The position numbers were made by a program, and so were the translations under genes. From Microlunatus soli (GTDB lineage: Bacteria > Actinomycetota > Actinomycetes > Propionibacteriales > Propionibacteriaceae), in NCBI RefSeq assembly GCF_900105385.1, contig NZ_LT629772.1, positions 2,232,001-2,296,000 of the forward strand: a stretch of DNA of 64,000 bases, read 5' to 3'. This document shows, in pieces, positions 9,287 to 18,225 of the stretch. Each line of letters starts with the position of its first letter. Positions within the stretch are counted from its first letter, which is position 1. The notes under the pieces are model-generated. The model was not told the DNA's origin. It saw nothing but the letters and a program-made list of their open reading frames with translations, and did not search any database.

Positions 9287-9392
9287 CTCGCTTCGCAGGT
9301 GGCGATCGTCCAACAGTCGGACAAGAACGTGGTTCGGCAAAAGAATACTGCGCAATTCGGACTTTCCCCGTGTGCCCTGGACCTCTTCGCGA

Positions 9393-9547
9393 TAGCATCG
9401 CGATGAGTCTCGGGGGAGATGGCCAACCTTCGGATCCAGCGCATCGGGGCGCAGCGGATCTCGACGGTCGTTATCTGGCTTTGCTTTGTCCTGACCCCTC
9501 GTGACCTGAGTTGCGTTTCATCGGGGGATATCGGGGGATATCAGGCA
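9393..9547 (+). promoter_or_regulatory. Leader of the full-length sugar transferase with paired GGGG-loop hairpins
   Basis: TAGCAT (9393-9398) is a TANNNT -10 inside a perfect 7-bp dyad (TCGCGAT at 9387-9393 and ATCGCGA at 9397-9403). About 8 nt downstream begins the hairpin TCTC-GGGG-GAGA (9407-9418). Directly upstream of ATG 9548 are two tandem copies of TCGGGGGATA (9521-9540), which form GATATC-GGGG-GATATC (9527-9542) with the ribosome site in the loop. The frame is open back to ATG 9419, so a 43-residue longer N-terminus is formally possible. The layout mirrors the leader at 6548. Confidence 0.55.
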
Positions 9548-11101
9548 ATGTCAGCACCTGACACTGCCGTCGCAGTTCTGAGTGCCGAGCCCATCGGCAC
9601 CGACGAACTGGTCGACGGCACACACGTCAACACGTTCTCCACCAGCGGCGTCGTCGACGAGCTGGCCGAGCGACGAGGCCGCCGGTCGGCCCGGACGCCG
9701 GACTTCCGCAGCTTCGTCACGCGATCGGTTCGCGTACTGCTTGCCGGCGATGCGGCGGCCGCCGTGGCCGCGGTTGCCCTGACCGGTGTGGTGGCCGACG
9801 CCCTGAGCGGCATCGGCGCCGTCGCTTGGGTGCTGGCCGGATGTGCCGCGATGATCGTCTGGCCGATCGTGATCCTCGCCTCCCGGGGCTATCGGCGCAG
9901 TCGCCTCGGTTCTCGCAGCTCGCTCCAGGTCGTTCTCCGAGCAGCTGCGATCGTGATCGTGTCCGGGGCTCTCCCTGCCGCGTGGTTCGGCCTCGACTGG
10001 ATGCTCGCAGCCGTTGCCATCGGCGCACCGGCGGCTGCGATCGGCAGCACTGCGGTGCGGGTCGTCGTCGGTGAACGACTCCGTCGCGAGCAGCGTTCCG
10101 GCGGCACCTTGCGCAGCGTGATCATGGTCGGTGGCCCGGAAGCCGTCGACGAACTCTGCCGCGCGGTGGAGCGAGAGCGCGGCATGGGAATGCGGATCGC
10201 CGGCGTCTGCGTTCCGGCCGGCAGTGTTGATCGTGCGAAAGCAATGGGCCTCCCGGTGCTCGGTGACATCGAGCATGTCGCCGAAGCTGCCACCGAGCTG
10301 AACTGTGACGCGGTCGCCGTCACCGGAGCCGATGCCACCCGACAGAGCTTCCTGCGACAGTTGGCATGGTCGCTGGAGGGCGTCGACGTCGATCTGTTCG
10401 TCCATCCCGGACTGATCGATGTCGCACGTCCACGGATGCACATCCAGCCCTACTCGGGGTTGCCGATGCTGCATGTCGAACAACCGCACTTCACGGGTCT
10501 GCCCCGGCATGTCAAGCGGGCGACCGATATTGTGCTGACCAGCCTGGGGCTGTTGTTCATCTCGCCGTTGCTCGCGGCGGTCGCGATCGCGGTGAAGCTC
10601 GAAGATCGCCGGGGTCCGGTGATCTTCAAGCAGTCCCGAGTCGGCATCGACGGCAAGCCGTTCACGATGTACAAGTTCCGCTCGATGGTGGTCGACGCCG
10701 AGAAGCGCCTCGCGGAGCTCAAGGACAGCAATGAGGGCGCCGGACCACTGTTCAAGATCTCCAACGATCCGCGCGTCACCCGGGTGGGACATTTCCTCCG
10801 TCGATATTCGCTGGACGAGCTGCCTCAGCTGTTCAACGTCCTCGGCGGTTCGATGTCCTTGGTCGGTCCACGTCCGCCGCTGCAGTCCGAAGTCGACGCC
10901 TACGCTGAGGACATCCGCCGGCGGCTGAAGGTGATGCCCGGTGTCACCGGGCTGTGGCAGGTCAGTGGGAGATCGATGTTGTCCTGGGAGGAAAGTGTTC
11001 GACTCGACCTTCGCTATGTGGAGAACTGGTCCTTCGGTCTCGACCTGCAGATCCTCGCTCGGACCGCCTATGCCGTGCTGGCGAAGAAGGGCGCCTACTG
11101 A
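9548..11101 (+). CDS. Polyprenyl glycosylphosphotransferase (WbaP/CpsE-type), full length
   Basis: This 517-aa protein starts the lipid-linked repeat unit of the EPS by transferring a sugar-1-phosphate to undecaprenyl phosphate. The N-terminal half (about 60-330) has four hydrophobic helices and a soluble CoA-binding-like segment (IMVGGPEAVDELCRAVERE). The C-terminal half is the catalytic sugar transferase domain with FKQSRVGIDGKPFTMYKFRSM, LRRYSLDELPQLFNVLGGSMSLVGPRPP and PGVTGLWQVSGRS. ATG 9548 was chosen for its GGGGGA ribosome site and the natural MSAPDT start; ATG 9419 is in frame but has GGGGGAG touching it. It is followed by the tyrosine phosphatase gene in the same direction. Confidence 0.93.
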   Translation: MSAPDTAVAVLSAEPIGTDELVDGTHVNTFSTSGVVDELAERRGRRSARTPDFRSFVTRSVRVLLAGDAAAAVAAVALTGVVADALSGIGAVAWVLAGCAAMIVWPIVILASRGYRRSRLGSRSSLQVVLRAAAIVIVSGALPAAWFGLDWMLAAVAIGAPAAAIGSTAVRVVVGERLRREQRSGGTLRSVIMVGGPEAVDELCRAVERERGMGMRIAGVCVPAGSVDRAKAMGLPVLGDIEHVAEAATELNCDAVAVTGADATRQSFLRQLAWSLEGVDVDLFVHPGLIDVARPRMHIQPYSGLPMLHVEQPHFTGLPRHVKRATDIVLTSLGLLFISPLLAAVAIAVKLEDRRGPVIFKQSRVGIDGKPFTMYKFRSMVVDAEKRLAELKDSNEGAGPLFKISNDPRVTRVGHFLRRYSLDELPQLFNVLGGSMSLVGPRPPLQSEVDAYAEDIRRRLKVMPGVTGLWQVSGRSMLSWEESVRLDLRYVENWSFGLDLQILARTAYAVLAKKGAY

Positions 11102-11173
11102 TCGGCGACAATCGGTGCGCGTCACAGCGACCCTGCCGGGTCTCCACGCTGACGGACTGTCGGGAGGCTGCCC

Positions 11174-11785
11174 GTGACCTTGAACAACGCCACCACACCA
11201 CCGTCAGCCGAGCGCGACGGTGCCGGATCCGATGAGCTGCGGGTGCTCGTCGTCTGCACGGCTAACCAATGCCGGTCCCCGATGGCCGAATTCCTGCTGC
11301 GCCACCGCGTCCAACAGCTCGGCCTGGACTGGACAGTCTCGTCAGCCGGCACGTTGGCTCTGCCCGGTCACCAGATGCACCCCAACACTGCGCGACTCCT
11401 CCGCGCCCGGGGCATGGTTGATCCTGACTGGCGAACTCGCCGCGTCGACACACACAGCCTCAGTGGGTCAGACCTGGTGCTGACCGCAACACGCGAGCAT
11501 CGCGCTGCCGTCGTCGACACCGAACCAGGCTTGCGCGACAACGTATACACGATCCTGCAGTTCGCCGACCGCGTCAACGCAGTGCGTCAGGCCGGGATCT
11601 GGGATCCGCTGCGCGACACGTCCGACAAGTTGCTGACAGCGCTGAGGCGATCTGAAATCCCCGGAAACGGACAGGACCTGAGCGACCCGGTCGGGCGACG
11701 TTATCGACCGTTCAAGGCGTGTGCCCGAGTGCTCGATCACGCCAACGACATGATCTTCGGCCAATCGACGCAGCCAACGGAGTAG
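11174..11785 (+). CDS. Low-molecular-weight protein-tyrosine phosphatase (Wzb-like)
   Basis: The 203-aa protein opens with the LMW-PTP P-loop VVCTANQCRSPMAEFLLRHRV (family CxxNxCRSP; the catalytic Cys near residue 28) and ends with a DPVGRRYRPF segment in the place of the catalytic Asp loop. In EPS systems such phosphatases dephosphorylate the tyrosine-rich tail of the Wzc/CapB kinase and reset polymer export. The matching kinase gene faces it, starting 18 nt beyond its stop on the other strand. The GTG start has GGGAGG about 9 nt upstream. The protein is cytoplasmic. Confidence 0.92.
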   Translation: MTLNNATTPPSAERDGAGSDELRVLVVCTANQCRSPMAEFLLRHRVQQLGLDWTVSSAGTLALPGHQMHPNTARLLRARGMVDPDWRTRRVDTHSLSGSDLVLTATREHRAAVVDTEPGLRDNVYTILQFADRVNAVRQAGIWDPLRDTSDKLLTALRRSEIPGNGQDLSDPVGRRYRPFKACARVLDHANDMIFGQSTQPTE

Positions 11786-11803
11786 GCAAACGGCTGCTGC
11801 TCG

Positions 11804-13345
11804 TCAGGACGACCGGATGGGCTGCTCACGAGGTGTGGCCGCGGACGTGCGCATCGACCGCTGCGGATCGACAGCACGGGCCGGGCTCGGCGCAGGTTCG
11901 TCGTCCACTGGGTGTTCGGCTCTCGCCGGATTGTTCGGTGGTTCCGACGCGACCCGACCGTCCGCCGGCACGGGTGCCGCGGCCGGCGCCGTCTCACTGA
12001 CTGCTCCATAGTAGTCGTAGGCAGCGCCGCGCTTCTTGGTCGGCACCCGGTTGATCACCGCCCCGACGATCCGGGCATCGACCGCACGCAACGCATCGGT
12101 GGATCCGGCGAACTCCTGCCGCTTGGTCTTGCCGTATCGGGCAATCACGAGAGCACCGTCGGCCTTCGCCGCGATGATCGCTGCGTCCGTCACCGGCAGC
12201 AACGGCGGGGTGTCGATCACGATCACGTCGTAGCCGGATCGGAAGTCGTCCAGCATCGCCGCCATTCGTTGGCTGCCGAGGATCTCCGACGGATTGGGAG
12301 GTACGGCGCCCGCCGGGAGGACCGACAGCCGGTGCCGATCTCCCCAGCCCTGGATCACGTCGTCGATGTCGACCTGCCCGACCAGGGCGTTGGTCAGCCC
12401 ACGCGAGCCCTCCAGTCCGAAGTAGTCAGCGATCGACGGGCGGCGCAGGTCGGCGTCCATCAAGAGGACACGGTGCCCCGCTTCGGCGAACGCCATCGCC
12501 AGGTTCGCCGAAACGCCGGACTTGCCCTCCCCCGACATGGACGACGTCACCGCGACAATCTTCATCGGGTTGTCGACATCGGCGAACTGGATGGCTGTCC
12601 GCAACTGTCGGAACGCCTCGGCTCGAGCCGAGCCTTCGTCCCAATCCGCGATCAAGGGCGAGTGGCCGCTCTTGTCCGCGCCCTTGTCGAAGGGAATCCT
12701 CGCCAGTGAAGGCAGTTCCTTGATGTCGGACTCACCCCAGATGCGGGTGTCCAGACGGTCCCGGGTCACGGCCGCGAGCACCCCGATGATCAGCCCGCCG
12801 AGCAGCCCGGCGCCAAGATCAACTTTCTTGCGCGGCGAGCTCGGGTACAGCGGTGCGGCCGCCCGGCCGGCGATCGCATAGTCGACCGTAGCCCTACCGG
12901 ACTCGGACTTCGGCGACAGCCGACTGACCGTGCTTCCCAGCTCATCGGAGACGGCATTGGCGATCGCCGCCGCCCGATCGGCGCTCGGATCGGTCGCCGA
13001 GATGGTGATCAGGACGGTGTTGTTCGACGCCACCGCGGTGACAGCGCCGGCCAGCTGGTCCGCGGTCTGATCGAGATCGAGATGCTCGATGACGGGATCG
13101 AGCACGATCGGTTCGGTCGCCAGCTGGGCGTAGGAGGTCAACTGTTGCTGGGCATAGTTGCCGCCTTGGGCCAGGTCATTGGCCGAGCTCGCCGCCGGAA
13201 CAGAGAAGTACACCGTCGCGCTGGCTTCGAACTGCGGTGTCGTGAGGACGATCGCAGCTGCGCCGGCGCCGCCGCCCACGACGATGCCGAGGAGCACGTA
13301 CAGCCAACGCCGCCGCACGCTCCGCAAGAAATCGATAACCGTCAC
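11804..13345 (-). CDS. Wzz/BY-kinase polysaccharide co-polymerase (Wzc-like tyrosine kinase)
   Basis: The 513-aa protein fuses a Wzz chain-length domain (helix near residue 15-35, second helix near 180-200) to a cytoplasmic ATPase. The kinase part has Walker A (SSMSGEGKSGVSANLA, about residue 270), Walker A' (LLMDADLRRPS) and Walker B (DVIVIDTPPL). It is followed by a tyrosine cluster AAYDYYGAV near residue 445 and a proline/alanine-rich tail. Such kinases autophosphorylate their tyrosines and gate polymerisation and export. The GTG start overlaps the stop of the polymerase gene by 4 nt (GTGA). A TGTT-GGGGG-AACA hairpin places the ribosome site in its loop. Confidence 0.93.
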   Translation of the reverse strand: MTVIDFLRSVRRRWLYVLLGIVVGGGAGAAAIVLTTPQFEASATVYFSVPAASSANDLAQGGNYAQQQLTSYAQLATEPIVLDPVIEHLDLDQTADQLAGAVTAVASNNTVLITISATDPSADRAAAIANAVSDELGSTVSRLSPKSESGRATVDYAIAGRAAAPLYPSSPRKKVDLGAGLLGGLIIGVLAAVTRDRLDTRIWGESDIKELPSLARIPFDKGADKSGHSPLIADWDEGSARAEAFRQLRTAIQFADVDNPMKIVAVTSSMSGEGKSGVSANLAMAFAEAGHRVLLMDADLRRPSIADYFGLEGSRGLTNALVGQVDIDDVIQGWGDRHRLSVLPAGAVPPNPSEILGSQRMAAMLDDFRSGYDVIVIDTPPLLPVTDAAIIAAKADGALVIARYGKTKRQEFAGSTDALRAVDARIVGAVINRVPTKKRGAAYDYYGAVSETAPAAAPVPADGRVASEPPNNPARAEHPVDDEPAPSPARAVDPQRSMRTSAATPREQPIRSS

Positions 13346-14748
13346 TGTTCCCCCAACAATCCGCGTCCGGATGAATCACCCGAGCGCGACACGATCGCAG
13401 TCAGGCTACCTGACCGTGGGTCGGGCGAGGCCCGTTCCGACAGCTTCGCCGAAGCATTCGCCAGGTCGCCCGCCGTATCCTCGAGTCCTCGTCGAGCGAG
13501 TGTCTCCGACACCTGACCGCAGACCGCCAGGCCCACTACGAACCAGAAGAAGTCCGCGTACTGAGTGATCAGCGCAACAGTCGCCAGAGCCGGGATCTGC
13601 GCGACGACCGCAATCGTCGCTGCAGTCCCCCGCCGACTGATCACAATCAGTACGGCCGCGAGCAGCCCCAGCAGTCCGAGGATCAGGGCGAACCACCCGT
13701 ACTGCAGGCCGGTCAGAATCAGCTGACTGTCGATCGAGCGGAAGGTGCCGAAGAAGAACTTGCCGTCAGGACTCTTGCGAGCCAGCGGTGACATCCCGAG
13801 AACGGAGATGCCCGGCACCAGATCGAGAAGCGATCCGCGGTAGCCGGCGCTCGCCGTTGCTTCATCCCCTGCGCTGCGCAGCGTTCGCAGGACGAACGGC
13901 AGAGCAGCTGCAGCCAGTACCCCGAACATGAGAATCAGACCGGCCCGGATCCTCGGCGCCAGCTCACGGAGCAGGAACAACACCAACACAACGCCGATCA
14001 CGGCTCCGGCGATGGAGACCCGACTGACGGTCAGGACGACGCCGATCCCCATCACGACGGCCATCGCGCACCGCAGCCACGGCCGAAACCGTGACCCCAA
14101 CGCCATCGGGATCGCCATCGCGGTCGCGCTGCCCGCCGCGATCGAGTGCCCGAATGCTCCTTCGGACCGAGTCACCGCACCACGGGTCTGGAGATCACCC
14201 CAGACGGAAAACAGGTCCGGATTACGATCCGGGAAGGCCAGGAACGGATTCCATCCCGTCACCATCTCCATGATCAATCCGACTGCCACGACGGTGAAGA
14301 CAACAGCAACCGCTCCGTACAGCCATCGCACTCCGACCAGGCCTGCGACCAATCGGCCGATCAGGTAGGGAAACAGCCAGCTGGTGATCACGACGAAAGC
14401 GGTCGACAGCGTCGCACCGCCGGTGACGATCGGCGCCAGGCAGCTGAGCATGAACGCTGCCATCAGATAGTCCGGCAGTCCCAGCCTCAGCTCGCCGAGC
14501 CGATGTTTGACAAAAACCAGCAGAACCATCGCGACCACGGTCGCGGGCATGAAATAGAACTTCAGCGTGACCCCGGTCCAGACCGGTATCAGTGCGACGA
14601 CGAGCAGCCAGACGGCGACGCCGACCCGCGGCCGGTGTCGGAACACCAGACCGAGCGCCAGCGCTCCGGCCGCTCCGAGCAACGCGACGACCAGCGTTGA
14701 GGCACTAATCGACATCGCCGTACAGCGGTGTCGACCGACGGCCGACAC
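13342..14748 (-). CDS. O-antigen ligase/polymerase-like membrane protein (Wzy-like)
   Basis: The 468-aa hydrophobic protein has about 11-12 membrane helices and one longer extracytoplasmic loop (about residues 300-345, DLVPGISVLGMSPLARKSPDG), the layout of the Wzy/WaaL superfamily. These enzymes polymerise or ligate undecaprenyl-linked repeat units on the outer face of the membrane. Sequence identity within the family is low, so the call rests on topology and on neighbours: flippase upstream, co-polymerase kinase downstream with a 4-nt overlap. The start may be GTG 14748 or ATG 14715; neither has a strong ribosome site. Confidence 0.8.
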   Translation of the reverse strand: MSAVGRHRCTAMSISASTLVVALLGAAGALALGLVFRHRPRVGVAVWLLVVALIPVWTGVTLKFYFMPATVVAMVLLVFVKHRLGELRLGLPDYLMAAFMLSCLAPIVTGGATLSTAFVVITSWLFPYLIGRLVAGLVGVRWLYGAVAVVFTVVAVGLIMEMVTGWNPFLAFPDRNPDLFSVWGDLQTRGAVTRSEGAFGHSIAAGSATAMAIPMALGSRFRPWLRCAMAVVMGIGVVLTVSRVSIAGAVIGVVLVLFLLRELAPRIRAGLILMFGVLAAAALPFVLRTLRSAGDEATASAGYRGSLLDLVPGISVLGMSPLARKSPDGKFFFGTFRSIDSQLILTGLQYGWFALILGLLGLLAAVLIVISRRGTAATIAVVAQIPALATVALITQYADFFWFVVGLAVCGQVSETLARRGLEDTAGDLANASAKLSERASPDPRSGSLTAIVSRSGDSSGRGLLGEQ

Positions 14749-14760
14749 CGAGTTCGTAGT

Positions 14761-16278
14761 TCATCGTGCGGCGACCGCCTTCCGAGCCAGCGAAAGCACG
14801 CTGGCGACATCCCGTCGAATCGGACCGACCAAGCATCCCACGAGGTAGACCACTGCAATGCTCGCTGCCGCGATCAGGATCTGCAGCACACTCGGCAGGC
14901 CGGACACGCCGAGGTCGATCACCAGCCGTCCGACGACGGCAGCCGGCACCGCGCAGGCCAGGATGCGGCCGGCCCCGGCCCAGAGCTGATTGCGGGGATA
15001 GGGTGTGATGCGAGCCAGCCACCACAGCGATATCGGCCAGCCGATGCCCGGTGCGACGGCATATCCGATAGCCACTCCGATGATTCCGAAGTTGCTCCCG
15101 ATCAGCACACAGGCGATCTTGATTGCCAGGCTGATCAGCGTGTAGCGCAGCAGTTGTGGCGTCAATCCGCGCGCCTGGTAGACCCAGCTGCCGACGTAGG
15201 CAAGCGTCTCGAACGCACCGGCGACCGCCAGCGCAGCAATGATTGGGGCGACCGTTGACCACCCTGGCCCGAGGAACAGCGCGACGGCGGGTTGGGCGGC
15301 CGCGAAGGCCAGGGCGAGGATCGGCACCAGGGTGTAGCCGAGCACCAGTTGGCCACGGACCACGTAGCCGTTGGAGCGCTGGATGTCATCCTGCACCCGC
15401 GCGAGCACCGGCACCGCAACATTGTTGGTCGGTCCGCGCATCTGATTCAGCGGTCGCATCAGGAGTTGGAAGCCACGGTTGTACAACCCGAGGGAGGCGG
15501 CGTTGAACCGCAGACTGATCACCAGGGTGTCGACATTGGAGTTCAGATACCCGATCAGTTGACTGCCGGCAAGATTCCATCCGTAGTTGATCATCGGTCG
15601 CACGGCGGCCAGCGGTGCCGGTTGGCGCGGCAGCCAGCGGTTCAGCAGGACCAAGATCAACAGACCGATCGCGGCCTGCAGGAGCTGTTGCAGTACCAGA
15701 GCCCAATAGCCGGCACCGAGAGCTGCCGCAACGAACGCTGCCGCGATGCCGACGAACTGAGCGGCGAGGTCGCTGAAGGTGGTTTCCTTGAAACGCAACC
15801 GCCGGACCAGACTCGCCCGGTATTGCGCCATCATGCCGTTGATCAAGAAGGTGAACGACAGGGCGCGAGCTATCCCGATCAACTGGTCATAGCCGAAGAT
15901 CATCGCGATCACCGGCGCACCGAAGAAGACGACCACCGTCAGGACGGCTCCGATGGCCGTGTTCAGCCAGAACAACGTTGCTCGTTGATGACGGCTCAGG
16001 GACGGTGCTTGGATCGCCGCGGTGGAGAGACCGAAGTCGCGGAAGATCTCTCCTACCCCGACAACGGCGATCACGATGGCGATCAGGCCGTAGTCGGAAG
16101 GACTCAGCAACCGGGCCAGCACCGACACCGACACGATCTGCAGGACGATCCGCAGACCCTGGCCGACGTAGACCACCGATGCCCCGCGTGCGGCGGTCCG
16201 GCCGAGCGACCCGTCGTTGCCTGCCGGTCGGTCAGCCTCGTGGTCGGCGTGTGGCGGGATGTCCTGTTGAGCCGTCAC
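14761..16278 (-). CDS. Polysaccharide flippase (Wzx-like, PST family)
   Basis: The 505-aa protein has 12-14 membrane helices and the early RGASVVYVGQGLRIVLQIVSVSVLARLLSPSDYGL pattern (shown in the two usual halves) typical of lipopolysaccharide/teichuronic acid exporters of the MATE-like PST family. It would flip undecaprenyl-linked repeat units across the membrane before polymerisation. The GTG start overlaps the pyruvyl transferase stop by 4 nt (GTGA), indicating translational coupling in the minus-strand EPS operon. Confidence 0.9.
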   Translation of the reverse strand: MTAQQDIPPHADHEADRPAGNDGSLGRTAARGASVVYVGQGLRIVLQIVSVSVLARLLSPSDYGLIAIVIAVVGVGEIFRDFGLSTAAIQAPSLSRHQRATLFWLNTAIGAVLTVVVFFGAPVIAMIFGYDQLIGIARALSFTFLINGMMAQYRASLVRRLRFKETTFSDLAAQFVGIAAAFVAAALGAGYWALVLQQLLQAAIGLLILVLLNRWLPRQPAPLAAVRPMINYGWNLAGSQLIGYLNSNVDTLVISLRFNAASLGLYNRGFQLLMRPLNQMRGPTNNVAVPVLARVQDDIQRSNGYVVRGQLVLGYTLVPILALAFAAAQPAVALFLGPGWSTVAPIIAALAVAGAFETLAYVGSWVYQARGLTPQLLRYTLISLAIKIACVLIGSNFGIIGVAIGYAVAPGIGWPISLWWLARITPYPRNQLWAGAGRILACAVPAAVVGRLVIDLGVSGLPSVLQILIAAASIAVVYLVGCLVGPIRRDVASVLSLARKAVAAR

Positions 16279-17369
16279 GCGACAACTCGCTCCAACAATC
16301 TCGGCACCGGCTCCAGCAATTCCTGGGCACGGTCTCGGACCGCTCCGGCACGATCGGGCGCCTTCGGGTCGTCCATCGTCTCCAGGACGCGATCGATCGC
16401 GGAATCACTCTGCCGCTTCAGATCGATGCTGTCCGGCCCATCGATCGCCTCCAGCAACGGCGCGAACTTCCGCGAGTAGGCCAGCGGGATCGCGGGCACG
16501 CCCAGCGAGAGCGCATTCAGGCAGGCATGCATCCGGGACCCGATCACCAGTTCGGCCGTGGCGATCTTGGCCCGCACGTCATCCAGTGACGTGGGCACCA
16601 GGATCTCCGGACGGTCGTCACCTGCCTCTGCGACCTGGTCGGCAAACTCGCGGCAGGCTGGTTCGTCATTGTCCGGGTCCGGCGAATCAATGACGTGGGC
16701 AAGCAGCGTGACGTGCCGACCGCTTCGCTGAACCTGCTGGAACAGCTGGGACAGGAACCTGCGGTAGCCAAGATGATCGACGTGCGGATTGGGTTGCCAG
16801 AGCAGCCCAGACACGTTGAGCAGGATGTCGTGGGTCTTCAGCGCGACGAGTTGATCAAGGGCGAACACAACATCGGTGGTCAGGAGTTCGACCGGGCGGC
16901 GGAGTTCGGCCGCGACCTCGGCACTGCGCCGATCCCGTGCCATCACTGCGGTCGCCGTGCCGAGAGCCCGCCGGCCGAGGAGTCGGCCACGGCGAGTGCC
17001 GAACGGTCCGATCGTCTGTGGGCTGTAGACGATCGGAACGCGTGCTCGCCCGACGATCTCGGACATCAGGTTCATCGTCCAGAGCCGTTGCAGACCGTAG
17101 ATATCGGCAAAGCTGTCCCCTGCTCGGGTGTCCAGGACAAGATCGAACTGCCTCACCCAGTCGGTCAATCCGTCGGTGTCTCGGATCAGTCTGCGCAGCT
17201 GGGAGCGGTGCGACCCGATCCGCACCGGAGCATCACCAGGCCCGTAGCCCTGGCGGCTGACCTCGACTGCCGGATCGATGCGGCGCAGGATCGCCTCGGT
17301 CCCAGCGCCCAACGCACGCACTCCGAGATTGGCGGAGCGCTCTTCGCCCCAGAGGATCAGAGCTTTCAT
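16275..17369 (-). CDS. Polysaccharide pyruvyl transferase family protein
   Basis: The 364-aa protein begins KALILWGEERSANLGVRAL, with the Rossmann-like start of the CsaB/WcaK/ExoV family. It contains YSPQTIGPFG, VMARDRRS and, near the end, ELVIGSRMHACLNALSLGVPAIPLAYSRKF (in pieces), which is the family's nucleotide/PEP region. Members add pyruvate ketals to sugars, making the polymer acidic, so a pyruvylated EPS is implied. The ATG overlaps the stop of the lipoprotein gene (ATGA), and its own stop overlaps the flippase start. Confidence 0.9.
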   Translation of the reverse strand: MKALILWGEERSANLGVRALGAGTEAILRRIDPAVEVSRQGYGPGDAPVRIGSHRSQLRRLIRDTDGLTDWVRQFDLVLDTRAGDSFADIYGLQRLWTMNLMSEIVGRARVPIVYSPQTIGPFGTRRGRLLGRRALGTATAVMARDRRSAEVAAELRRPVELLTTDVVFALDQLVALKTHDILLNVSGLLWQPNPHVDHLGYRRFLSQLFQQVQRSGRHVTLLAHVIDSPDPDNDEPACREFADQVAEAGDDRPEILVPTSLDDVRAKIATAELVIGSRMHACLNALSLGVPAIPLAYSRKFAPLLEAIDGPDSIDLKRQSDSAIDRVLETMDDPKAPDRAGAVRDRAQELLEPVPRLLERVVA

Positions 17370-18133
17370 CCGACATTGCCCGAGAATTGCAGCACCGTAC
17401 GACCGGAGCCGTACTGCAGGTGAACCGTGACCGGCTTACGCAACGACTCAGCCAGCGTGAAGACGTAGGTCCCCCGGCTCGAGCCGTCGACGTCGAGAGT
17501 GCCGGCCAGCGGAGCCGACTTGCCCCCGGTGGTGACGATGCCGGGCGTACCGTCGGAGCCGCTGAGTGTCACGCTCACCGTGCCGAGATCGATCGGCGCC
17601 GCACTGCCGTTGGTGATCTTGACCGTGGTGGCGACAGCAGCGCCACCCACCTCTCCGGGGCCGACCGGGGCCGCCTTCGCAGCCGTGACCTTGGTGACGG
17701 CGACCGTGACGCCGTCGTCGAAGCGCGCGGTTTGATGCAACGGCTTCTTCGACTCGTAGCTCACCTTGTGGGTGTCCTCGGACCGCTGCTTGATATTTCC
17801 CTTCGGACGCACCGGTTTCGCCGGCTTCGTCGCTGTCGGGTCGGCCTTCGCCGATGCCGTGCTGCTCGCCGACGGCTTCGACTCCTTCGACGGCTTGGCC
17901 TTGTCGGCCTTGTCCGATGGGGTGCTCTTGTCCGAAGGATGTGTCGATGCCGTCGGCTTGACCGACGGTGCCGCAGACCCCGGCCCCGCCGGAACCGCGA
18001 CCTGCGTAGAGGCACAGGACTGGACTCCCAACCCGATGACCAGTGCCGCCAACACGCCGGCCCCTGCCCGACCCCACCTCCGCACTGCCGAAGACGACCG
18101 GCCCCCCGCCGAGCGATCCGCACGATTCGTCAT
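17366..18133 (-). CDS. Secreted or lipid-anchored protein of unknown function in the EPS operon
   Basis: The 255-aa protein has an N-terminal signal with an AGVLAALVIGLGVQSCAS core. The Cys could be a lipobox Cys, although VQSC is a weak match. A linker of about 70 residues rich in Ser/Lys/Pro/Ala follows, and then a C-terminal beta-rich domain with VATTVKITNGSAAPIDL and SRGTYVFTLAE, resembling DUF4352-type immunoglobulin-like folds. ATG 18133 was chosen for GAAGGGG upstream; an in-frame ATG at 18217 would put a long hydrophilic stretch before the signal. It is coupled to the pyruvyl transferase. A periplasmic accessory role in export is inferred. Confidence 0.75.
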   Translation of the reverse strand: MTNRADRSAGGRSSSAVRRWGRAGAGVLAALVIGLGVQSCASTQVAVPAGPGSAAPSVKPTASTHPSDKSTPSDKADKAKPSKESKPSASSTASAKADPTATKPAKPVRPKGNIKQRSEDTHKVSYESKKPLHQTARFDDGVTVAVTKVTAAKAAPVGPGEVGGAAVATTVKITNGSAAPIDLGTVSVTLSGSDGTPGIVTTGGKSAPLAGTLDVDGSSRGTYVFTLAESLRKPVTVHLQYGSGRTVLQFSGNVG

Positions 18134-18225
18134 CGTTTCCCCTTCAAACCCAGCTTCGGGCCGGAGGCCCGGATCACCGGAATCTCTTCCTGGATTGGCG
18201 TTCTCAATCATGATCATCTACCTGC

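Noticed and set aside
9419-9547. Upstream ATG giving a 43-residue longer sugar transferase
   Set aside because: The ribosome-site G-run touches the ATG and the extension reads through the tandem ribosome-site repeat; ATG 9548 is better placed, though the longer form is not excluded.
9551-11125. 524-codon minus-strand frame opposite the sugar transferase
   Set aside because: Shadow of the conserved plus-strand gene; no recognisable fold and no ribosome site.
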